NCBI RefSeq assembly: GCF_049331405.1
Contig: NZ_CP186274.1
Coordinates: 1,612,001-1,676,000 of the forward strand
DNA: 64,000 nt
Origin: PoT sp049331405
Lineage (GTDB): Bacteria > Planctomycetota > Planctomycetia > Isosphaerales > Isosphaeraceae
Direction of reading: 5' to 3'
Shown: one piece after another, positions 16,208-23,757 of the stretch
Layout: each line of letters begins with the position of its first letter
Numbering within the stretch: position 1 is the stretch's first letter
Notes under the pieces: generated by a model
The model's database searches: none
What the model was told of the DNA's origin: nothing
Seen by the model: the letters and a program-made list of their open reading frames with translations, nothing else
Translations under genes and position numbers: made by a program

Positions 16208-17110
16208 TCATTGCCAGCGAGGGTCGATGGTCAGGAGCAAGCGGGACATGACGAGATTCCGGCCCGGATGAACGCCCGTTTGGTCGATTGTTATCCCTTT
16301 GTCTTCCTTGGCCACGATGAATTCTAGCTCGCAAGATTCATAGCTCTCGAAGACGACCATCCACTGCCAGGGATCGTGGGGTTCATCTCGCGGGGAAGCG
16401 AAGACGTCGCCGACGTGGACGCCCTCGGCTGATCCCACATCGAGCCTCACCCGGCCGTCGGGCGACGTCTCGAGGACGGTGCCGAGCACGATGTTCTCGC
16501 GGAGGTAGCTGGCCCAGGGTTCGGGCAAACCGGGGAGCCCGGTGACTTCTTCTTGGCCGGCTAGGAGGAAATCTCCGAAGGGGTGCGACCTCGGCTCCTT
16601 GACCGTGAGGATTGCCGTGCAGAAATCCTGGATGGCGTCGGGCGAGATCAGGTAGCGCCTGGTTCCCCATCGGACCGGGAGGAAGACCCGATCCGTCAGA
16701 CTGCTCCTGGGGCCGATCGGCTCGAGGATCAGGGTGTCGCCCTCGCGTTTCACCCAGCCGGATTCCGATGTCGAAAACAAGGAGTAGGAGTATCTCCCAT
16801 CGGTCAGGATTTGCAGGGGAACGAATCCGCATGGAGAGTGCCCCCATGCATAGCTGGCCGCGACGGGGGCGAAGTTGCTGCTCGGATTTTCGAGGGGAGG
16901 GGGGAACTGATGGGGACGGGAACCGGTCGAAACGGCGGGTCCGAGCAATCCCACGGCGATCCCCAGCACCGAGACGATGAGGAGTACTTCGATCGCGCTC
17001 ACTCTCTTGAGGAGAGCAGAAATCCGATCACTTACCGAACGGACTTTCCAGGAGAAGTCATCGTCGATCCGGAAGGGCTTCTCGTCGGGCGAGTTCGTAT
17101 CGGGCGCCAT
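16208..17110 (-). CDS. Prepilin-like membrane protein, paralogue 3 (degenerate site)
   Basis: A 300-residue protein from the ATG at 17110 (MAPDTNSPDEKPFRIDDDF). The hydrophobic helix follows R|VSAIEVLLIVSVLGI: the Glu at +5 is retained, but the residue before the cut is Arg, as in paralogue 2. The exported module matches its paralogues: DFCTAILTVKEPRSH, GLPGLPEPWASYLRENI, GTVLETSPDGRVRLDVG and GVHVGDVF. It is separated from paralogue 2 by the repeat-bearing region. The order suggests tandem duplication with loss of the pilin processing site in two copies. Function is unknown. Confidence 0.7.
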   Translation of the reverse strand: MAPDTNSPDEKPFRIDDDFSWKVRSVSDRISALLKRVSAIEVLLIVSVLGIAVGLLGPAVSTGSRPHQFPPPLENPSSNFAPVAASYAWGHSPCGFVPLQILTDGRYSYSLFSTSESGWVKREGDTLILEPIGPRSSLTDRVFLPVRWGTRRYLISPDAIQDFCTAILTVKEPRSHPFGDFLLAGQEEVTGLPGLPEPWASYLRENIVLGTVLETSPDGRVRLDVGSAEGVHVGDVFASPRDEPHDPWQWMVVFESYESCELEFIVAKEDKGITIDQTGVHPGRNLVMSRLLLTIDPRWQ

Positions 17111-17283
17111 GTCGTTGATCCTCCGGCCCGAGGCTGGCGTGGAATGGTGTTCTCCTTCCTGCCAATCTACTGGAGATCGAACTCGGCGGTCGAGACGCGA
17201 TGAGAAGCTGGTCGCATCGCGACTGCGGGCCGGAGCCTCGTGGTGGAGTTCGGAGGGCTGGACGAACTCGGCGGCGGGGTGGG

Positions 17284-19971
17284 TCAGGGGACGACGCGGA
17301 CGGTGACGTCGGCGAGGGTCCACTGGCCGGGGGCTTTGACGGCGTCGGCGCTCATGAGTTGATATCTCGCCTGGCATCTCAGCGTCTTCTCGCCGGGCTG
17401 CATGTCCCGGGGGACCTTGAGGCGGATCGTCCAGGTGACCTCCTCCTCGTAGGATTCGACCGTCGGCCACTGGCTCGAGATGGACGAGGGCTTGGCGAGG
17501 GAAGGGGGCCGGGAGGCTTGCCAGTCGCCCACGACTTCGAAGCCGGCGGGGTCGAAGAAGTCGAAGGACGTGAAGATGGGACCGTCCTTCGGGGCCGGCT
17601 CGGGCGCGGTCGAGAAGATCCTCCAGCCGTCGTCGAGGTTGAACTTGATGTTATAAGTGAACGTCTCGCCGGGGCTGACTTTCTTCGGGATGGCGTTGGG
17701 AGTCACGCGGGCTTGCCACGGGCGGGCCTTTTGGAACGTATCCTTCCTGAGAGGCTGCAGGCCCACGGTGGGCGATTGCGTCAACAAGGAGATCAGCGAA
17801 GGCGATGGCTGCCGGGGTTCTTCGGCCGGGTTGGAGGAAGCCGCGGCCGGCTTCGTCTCCGCCAGGGGGGCGCGTGTCGGCGGCGGCAGGATGCCGATCG
17901 GTGCCGGCGCGAATCCGGGTGGGCGGTCGGCGGCGAAGAGGAGGTAGCGGCCGCCTGGCGAGAAGGTCAGGCCGCCGAGGCGGTCGTGGAAGGCCCGGCC
18001 TTCCAGGCGGATCGGGGCCTCGGGGCGGTCTCGCTCGATCGCCAGGAGCCAACGCTTCCCGTCGAGCGCGAGTCCCACGAAGTAGCAGGTTCGCGTCTCG
18101 CGATGATAGACGGGCGAGTAGGGCTTGACGTCCAACTCGGCGTTGCGCGTCCAGAGGACCTTGAGGACGGCGACATGGCTCGGGTCGTGGACGTCGAGGT
18201 GCGCGATCGACTCGCCCCCGTCCCTGGCTCGGAGCGGGGCCACGATCGTCGAATCGTCGAACCAGCTCGGCCATGAGAAGATGTCGCGGCCGGGCACAGC
18301 GATCGCGGCGCTCGACAGGTCGTCGGAGCGGAAGATCGTGATCGTGGCCGGGTCCCTGAACCCCTTGATGAGGAACCCCTGGCCATTCGGCGACCAGGCC
18401 GGGGCGCCGAACTCGGTCGTCACCAGCCGGCGCTCGGTGCCGTCGGCCCGCATGACCCAGACGCCCGGCGTGAGGGGGGGAGCCCCTGGGATGTCCTCGA
18501 CGCCCGGATTGATCAGGAACGCGATCTGCTTGCCGTCGGGCGAGAAGTTGGGGCAGTTGCCGGGGCCGAGGTCGGTGAGGATCGGCCGGCCTTCGCGGAC
18601 CTCGAGCATCTTGATCCGGGCCCGGCCGAGTTGGGTGGAGACCGTGGCGTCGAACGCGATCTTGCGGCCGTCGGGCGACCAGCGAGGGGAGCCGCAACTG
18701 TCGAAGTCGGGTTCCGGACGGTCGGCGAAGAGGATCGTCTCGCCGCTGGCGAGGTCCCGCATGTAGAGCTGCGTGCCGTCGGGCTCATTCGGGATCCGGG
18801 GCACGGGATGGCGCTTGAGGGCCTCGACGAACCGCGAGACGGCCTTCGCCGGGTCGTCCCTGAGCGAGTCGAAGAGCTGGCTCGCCGCCTGCTTGTCGGG
18901 GTCCGGCTCGCGGCGGAGTTCGGCCTGGATCGCCTCGATCTTCTCCTCGGCCGATCGGATCACCTCCTTAGCCTTCGCGTTCTCGCGCGAGGCCTCTTTC
19001 AAGTCGGCCTTGATGCTGTCGAGCGCCCGGGGGACGTCGGCCGTCTTGCCCCCGTCGCCGCCGGGGGGCGCGACGATCCCCGACGGCTTCGGCCTTTCGG
19101 AGCCCCCGAACTGGCCGAAGGTCTCGAGGCCCATCAGGGTCAGGCCGGAGGCCAATAGCGCCAAGGCCAGGATCTTGGCTTTGCCCAACAACATTGCGGT
19201 CATCGCATTCCTCGCGAGGATGGTGGCGGGGTCGGGGGTGAGCAGCGCCCGGGCGGACCGGCCGGCCGAGAAACGCAGGCTCCGCCGCATCGTCAGGGCG
19301 ACCAGGCCCCGGGGCAGGCCCGTCGAGACGCCCAGTCCGACGGGGGCGGGCCCGAGCGCCGTCAACGCCAGCTCGCGGCCCCGGAGCCGCGACCGGAGCC
19401 GGTCCTTCGCCCGGGAGAGGCGCGAGCAGACGGTCCCCGGCGAGCAGCCGAGCCGGTGGGCGGCCGAGTCGATCGTCAGGCCCTCGAGGTAGCAGAGAAC
19501 CACCGACTCGCGGTAGCGGGCCGGCAGGCCGGCGATGGCCTCGTGCAGCTCGGGCCAGGAGCCGCCGGCCTCGTGGGCATCGGCCATGGCCGTGGCCCTC
19601 GAGCGGCCGACGCGGCCCTCGTGGTCCTTCCGACGGCTCGCCGCCCGCCTGGCCTTCATCGCGACGCGGAGCGCCACGCCGTGCAGCCAGCTGGCGACGG
19701 AGTCCCCTTTGCGCACGGAGTCGGCCTTGCGGGCGAGGACCAGGAACGTCGCCTGGAAGGCGTCCTGAGCGTCCTCGTGGTCGCGGAGGACCTTGCGGCA
19801 GACGCGGAGGACCATCGGCCCGTGGCGTTCGACCAGTTGCGAGAAGGCGACCTGCTTCCCCCCCTCGTCGTCGTCCAGGAATCGGCGGATCAGGTGCCCG
19901 TCGGGGGTGTCACCGGCGGCTCCGAACTGGAAGAGGGTCTCGAGGTGCTCCGCGATCTGGCCTTGTGCCAT
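17284..19971 (-). CDS. ECF sigma factor fused to membrane helix, beta-propeller and DsbD-like domain
   Basis: An 895-residue protein with AGGAG before the ATG at 19971. Residues 40-110 are sigma region 2 (FSQLVERHGPMVLRVCRK, DAQDAFQATFLVLA). Residues 140-195 are region 4 (YRESVVLCYLEGLTIDSAA, then CSPGTVCSRLSRAKDRLR). A single membrane helix follows at about 262-282, then a charged coiled coil (about 313-352). A TolB/WD40-type propeller (about 365-690) has blades marked by SPDGRKIAF, SPDGKQIAF and SPGGRYLLF. The last 120 residues resemble the N-terminal domain of DsbD (GETFTYNIKFNLDDGWRIFS). The sigma part would be cytosolic and the propeller periplasmic. This is a planctomycete-type membrane-tethered sigma factor that may sense envelope signals; no separate anti-sigma gene is adjacent. 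Confidence 0.9.
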   Translation of the reverse strand: MAQGQIAEHLETLFQFGAAGDTPDGHLIRRFLDDDEGGKQVAFSQLVERHGPMVLRVCRKVLRDHEDAQDAFQATFLVLARKADSVRKGDSVASWLHGVALRVAMKARRAASRRKDHEGRVGRSRATAMADAHEAGGSWPELHEAIAGLPARYRESVVLCYLEGLTIDSAAHRLGCSPGTVCSRLSRAKDRLRSRLRGRELALTALGPAPVGLGVSTGLPRGLVALTMRRSLRFSAGRSARALLTPDPATILARNAMTAMLLGKAKILALALLASGLTLMGLETFGQFGGSERPKPSGIVAPPGGDGGKTADVPRALDSIKADLKEASRENAKAKEVIRSAEEKIEAIQAELRREPDPDKQAASQLFDSLRDDPAKAVSRFVEALKRHPVPRIPNEPDGTQLYMRDLASGETILFADRPEPDFDSCGSPRWSPDGRKIAFDATVSTQLGRARIKMLEVREGRPILTDLGPGNCPNFSPDGKQIAFLINPGVEDIPGAPPLTPGVWVMRADGTERRLVTTEFGAPAWSPNGQGFLIKGFRDPATITIFRSDDLSSAAIAVPGRDIFSWPSWFDDSTIVAPLRARDGGESIAHLDVHDPSHVAVLKVLWTRNAELDVKPYSPVYHRETRTCYFVGLALDGKRWLLAIERDRPEAPIRLEGRAFHDRLGGLTFSPGGRYLLFAADRPPGFAPAPIGILPPPTRAPLAETKPAAASSNPAEEPRQPSPSLISLLTQSPTVGLQPLRKDTFQKARPWQARVTPNAIPKKVSPGETFTYNIKFNLDDGWRIFSTAPEPAPKDGPIFTSFDFFDPAGFEVVGDWQASRPPSLAKPSSISSQWPTVESYEEEVTWTIRLKVPRDMQPGEKTLRCQARYQLMSADAVKAPGQWTLADVTVRVVP

Positions 19972-20396
19972 CCGTCCGGTCTCCTAGGCGGTTGTCCCTG
20001 CGTAGTACCCGACCAGCGACCTTTTCTTCCAATTTTTTCGAAGTTCAACGCCGATCGGCGTTTGGGGCTCGGCTCACCGACCGCTTGATGCCGTTTGGGC
20101 CTTGATGTGCCGGGAAGCTCGGGCCCTTTCCCGGCATCCGCGATCGTCGGCGGCCGAGCCCCTCACTTCTTCGTGTCGCTGCCCCATCCGTGGCGATCTC
20201 GATCGATTCGGGATCCTTGACGTTTCCGAGAATTGTCGAAGGGACTTTCCCTATGGATCCTAGCCGGGTGCAGGACGTCTCTCAACGGCTTGGGCGCATG
20301 AATCGACCTGGATGGAGGAATCCGACAATGAGCGCCGCTCGGGCGCGTACGAATCCCTTGATACGGCGATGAGGGGACACGCGAGAGCCCCGAGCA
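19972..20396. other. Intergenic region upstream of the sigma fusion gene
   Basis: No convincing gene. On the minus strand, an A-rich block (20029-20040, CGAAAAAATTGG when read leftward) lies 55-70 bases before the sigma-fusion ATG and may be part of its promoter. A perfect 9-bp hairpin lies at 20108-20136. Confidence 0.45.
20108..20136. other. Perfect 9-bp hairpin
   Basis: TGCCGGGAA and TTCCCGGCA pair around an 11-base loop. There is no T-run, so it is not an obvious terminator. It lies between the divergently separated AraC gene end and the sigma-fusion promoter; the role is unknown. Confidence 0.4.
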
Positions 20397-21215
20397 TCAG
20401 GAAGTCGCCGAGGGCGAACCCGCGAGGCGCTCGGCGATGTAACGCGCGGGGGAGGTGCCCAGGGCCTTGCGGAACATGACGACGAAGCTGCTCGCGCTTT
20501 CATATCCGAGGTCGTTGGCCACCGACTGCACCGAGGCCCCCCGCGAGAGCCATTGCAGGGCCAGGATGATGTGGAGCTGCTGGCGCCAGCGTCCGAAGCT
20601 CATCCCCGTCTCCTGCAAGACGAGCCGGCGGAGGGTCCGCTCGCTCACGCCGATGCGGTCGGCCCACTCCTGCACCGTCGCGCGGTCGGACGGGTCGGCC
20701 GTCATGCCGTCGGCGACCCGCCGCAAATCGTCGTCGGAGGGCATCGGCAGGTGGAGTTTCTCCACCGGCGCGGCGGCGAGCTCGTCGAGCAGGACCCGCA
20801 CCAGGCGCGGCTCGGGCCCCTTGACGGGGTAGAGCGTGGGGAACGTGGCGCATCGTAGCAAGAGCTCGCGCAGCAGCGGCGAGACGGAGACGGTGCAGCA
20901 GGCCTTCGGCATCCTCGGGGCCGACGACGGCTCCACGAACAGGCAGTAGACGTCGATCGTGCCGACCCCCTTGACGCTGTGCAGCGTCCCCCCCGGGATC
21001 CAGACCGCGCATTGCGGGGGCACGACCCAGAGGCCCCGCGAGACCTCGCACTTGAGCACGCCGCGAGACATGTAAATGAGCTGGGCCTTGCGGTGGGCGT
21101 GGCGGCTCATCTCCATGCCGCCCGAGTCGGTCACGACCTCGGCCCCCACCGCCAGCACCGGCCTGGGCACGAGGTCGGGGTCGGCGAAATCCTTGTCGGG
21201 GTCGTACATGGGCAT
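20397..21215 (-). CDS. AraC-family transcriptional regulator
   Basis: A 272-residue protein. The N-terminal cupin-like sensor domain (about residues 20-110) includes SRHAHRKAQLIYMSRG and VVPPQCAVWIPGGTLHSVKG. The C-terminal double helix-turn-helix (about 180-265) shows VQEWADRIGVSERTLRRLVL and ANDLGYESASSFVVMFRKALG followed by SPARYI. This is the AraC layout with an RmlC-type N-terminus, as in NimR-like regulators. It is divergent from an O-methyltransferase gene (start 21380), separated by 164 bases, and may control it. The inducer is unknown. Confidence 0.92.
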   Translation of the reverse strand: MPMYDPDKDFADPDLVPRPVLAVGAEVVTDSGGMEMSRHAHRKAQLIYMSRGVLKCEVSRGLWVVPPQCAVWIPGGTLHSVKGVGTIDVYCLFVEPSSAPRMPKACCTVSVSPLLRELLLRCATFPTLYPVKGPEPRLVRVLLDELAAAPVEKLHLPMPSDDDLRRVADGMTADPSDRATVQEWADRIGVSERTLRRLVLQETGMSFGRWRQQLHIILALQWLSRGASVQSVANDLGYESASSFVVMFRKALGTSPARYIAERLAGSPSATS

Positions 21216-21379
21216 CGGCGGCGTCCCCAGAACCGTCGCTCGCGGCGTTGGCCGGATTTCAACAAAGTTTGGCGGAATCTCCCAATGCGGTCAAGCCGGG
21301 AAACCCGTAACCTCCTATCCAACGGGACCTGGTCCGCTCCCGGATCTCGGACCGAATGAACTTTTGAAGGAGTGCCGCC

Positions 21380-22084
21380 ATGAATTCATTGACAACCGGA
21401 CCGACGGCCGATGTGCTCACCCGCCTCTTCCACGAAGCCGAGGCGGCCGACCGCTCGCTCGTCGAGCAATTCACCCGGGGCTCGGAGCTCTCGAACGAGG
21501 ACGTGGTGCAGAAGGTCCTCGACGACGAAGCCCGGGATTACAAGGGGATCTACCGTTCGTTCGCGAACAACTACCTGAACGTCTCGCCCGAGTTCGGCAA
21601 GTTCCTCTACATGTGTGCCCGAGCTCGAAAGGCCCGGCGGATCGTCGAGTTCGGCACGTCGTTCGGCGTCTCCGCGATCCACCTCGCCTGCGCCCTCCGC
21701 GACGGCGGCGTCGAAGGCCGCGGGTTGATCGGCACCGAGCTGGAGCCCTCCAAGGCCGAGCATGCCCGCGCCAACCTCGCCGCCGCGGGCCTCGCCGACC
21801 TCGCCGACATCCGCGTCGGCGACGCCCTCGAGACCCTGAAATCCGGCATCGACGTCGAGGTCGACCTCGTCCACCTCGACGGTGCCTTCACCCTCTATCT
21901 CCCCGTCCTCAAGCTCCTGGAGCCCCACCTGGCCCCCGGCGCCATCGTGATCGGCGAGAACGCCTTCGACCCCGCCTATCTCGAGTATGTCCGCGATCCA
22001 CGCAACGGCTACCTCTCCATGCCCCTCCCCCTGACCGAGGGCCGCGGCAATGAATTCTCGATCTTCACGCGCCGAGCTTCTTGA
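21380..22084 (+). CDS. Class I SAM-dependent O-methyltransferase
   Basis: A 234-residue protein with AAGGAG seven bases before the ATG. The SAM-binding motif is IVEFGTSFGVSAIHLACAL (about residues 92-110), followed by GTELEPSKAEHARANLAAAGL and VGDALETL, then VDLVHLDGAF, as in the family-3 (COMT-like) O-methyltransferases. These transfer a methyl group from SAM to a hydroxyl of a small aromatic substrate. The substrate is not readable. The upstream divergent AraC regulator suggests substrate-induced expression. Confidence 0.88.
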   Translation: MNSLTTGPTADVLTRLFHEAEAADRSLVEQFTRGSELSNEDVVQKVLDDEARDYKGIYRSFANNYLNVSPEFGKFLYMCARARKARRIVEFGTSFGVSAIHLACALRDGGVEGRGLIGTELEPSKAEHARANLAAAGLADLADIRVGDALETLKSGIDVEVDLVHLDGAFTLYLPVLKLLEPHLAPGAIVIGENAFDPAYLEYVRDPRNGYLSMPLPLTEGRGNEFSIFTRRAS

Positions 22085-22341
22085 AAAGCCTTCCCGCCCT
22101 CACGCGTGACCATCCTCCATGCCGGACGCACGCCATGTCGACCCCCGGCGTGCGTCCGGCATGGCATCGCTGGCTTGATCAAATGAACGCCTCGTGGGAT
22201 AATCGAGTCGAGCCGACAGGCCTTGCGTTCTGCCAGGGACGCGGGGATTTCGGAGTCGGTGCGGCGGCAGATCAACCCTCACGTCGGCCCCGTCCCCGGA
22301 TCGACGCCCCGCGTTGGTCGAATCCCCGATGGTGCCATCCC

Positions 22342-23210
22342 ATGCCGGAAGAACGCGTTCGGGACGTCTTGCACGCGCTATCCCCGTTCTATCGAATCCT
22401 CGTGTTCTTGTTCGGGCTGATACCAACGTACGTCGTCGGGATCATGCTCGATGGACTTGGGGGTTCGGTTGCGATCCTCGGCTTCTCCTTGTTCATGGTG
22501 TGGGTGGCCGATCGCCGTCCGATCGGTTCCTTCGGCCTCCCCTGGATTGGCTCGCGATCCGCGATTTCGCGATCGGGATCCTGATCTCGGCCGTGCTGCT
22601 CGGATTGATTTTTGCGTTCTTTTATGAAATGGAATGGATTCATTTCCGTCGATTCGCGTGGGATCCCAGGTTGCTGAAAGGGGCCATGCACGAGTGGTTC
22701 GGATCCGTCCTGACCGAAGAGTTGATCTTGCGGGGCTATGTCTTCCAGTGCCTACTGAGCCTCGGAGGCCGGAGGTTCGGCCCGATGCTCGCACTGGGCC
22801 TCACGTCGCCCATGTTCGGCCTCGACTTCTACGGGGGGATTCGGATCACGGCCTGGAACTGGACCCTCCTCGGGGCGGGATTCGGCGTGGCCTACCTCGT
22901 GACCCGGCGGCTTTGGTTGCCGATCGCCATGCACTTCGCTTGGTGCCTGATCCACGAACCGATCCTCGGCTTTCGCGACTCCAATGAGTTTGTCAGATCG
23001 TTGGTCTCGATCGAGAAGGTCGGTCCGGAGTTCTGGACCGGGGGATGGTATGGACTGGAGAGGAGCCCCATCACGCTCGTCGTCTCCCTCCTCAACATTG
23101 CCATTCTCCTCTACCTCAGCCACCTCGGCTTCTGGCGCCCCGACCCGTACCTCAGCGACTACTTGCCCCGGAAAACCGCCGAGTTCACGGGTGACAACCT
23201 CCTGAGTTGA
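22342..23210 (+). pseudogene. CPBP-family intramembrane protease, single frameshift
   Basis: Two adjoining frames together encode one CPBP (Abi/CAAX-type) membrane protease. The first runs from the ATG at 22342 (MPEERVRDVLHALSPFYRI) through two hydrophobic segments to FGLP. The second frame continues LDWLAIRDFAIGILISAVLL to the stop at 23210. Adding one C to the C4 run at 22539-22542 restores one frame (FGLPLDWLAIRDF). The EExxxR motif is present (TEELILRGYVFQ), and so is HFAWCLIHEP. The middle motif has FGLDFY, where an H is usual after FGL, so activity is doubtful even if the shift is a sequencing error. Such proteases act in CAAX processing or bacteriocin self-immunity. Confidence 0.75.
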
Positions 23211-23291
23211 AAGCCCGCAGACCGAGGACCGGGGCGAACCGATCCCCGTCAAGGAACTATGACCGGGCCCGACTCGTTGACGCACGCGACT

Positions 23292-23693
23292 TCAGGCCAT
23301 CCCCGGGAATTCCTCGACATATCTCGACTCGCCGCGAGGCACGGCCGAGGCTCCCGCGCCCCGGACTTCGAGGCGTTCTCCGCGGGTCGTGACCGCGGCA
23401 AGTCTCGCGGTCGCCGAGGTCGAGAGCGGCAGGGGTATGGAGTTTTCCCAGCGATCCTCGCCGGCCTCGAACGAGCCGCTCACCAGGTCGAAATGGAACT
23501 CCGAGGGCAACGCTTCGGCGATGCCCTCGCGGAGGATCAGGTCGATATCCTGAAGCCAGCCCGAGCCCGGATCGATCCCCGGACGCCCCTCCGATCGATG
23601 GACGTAGGCCGGCCTCAGCCGCAGCAAGAGGTCGGGGCCCTCGCGAACGATGGATTCGAGCGTCGAGTCGTGAAGTTCGATTTGATGGTTCAT
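23292..23693 (-). CDS. Small hypothetical protein (HDS-motif type)
   Basis: A 133-residue protein starting MNHQIELHDSTLESIVREG. It continues with a beta-rich pattern, DLLLRLRPAYVHRSEG, GWLQDIDLIL and a closing RGERLEVRGAGA. I recall this HDS-x(n)-L.L.PAYVH-x-W.QD pattern from a set of small soluble bacterial proteins of unknown function. It lies between the CPBP gene and the second sigma-fusion gene. No enzymatic motif is seen. Confidence 0.6.
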   Translation of the reverse strand: MNHQIELHDSTLESIVREGPDLLLRLRPAYVHRSEGRPGIDPGSGWLQDIDLILREGIAEALPSEFHFDLVSGSFEAGEDRWENSIPLPLSTSATARLAAVTTRGERLEVRGAGASAVPRGESRYVEEFPGMA

Positions 23694-23757
23694 TCCAGGT
23701 CCTTCCGACCGCGGCCTCGAACCGTCCCGGCGGGATTGTTAAACGTATCTTGATACG

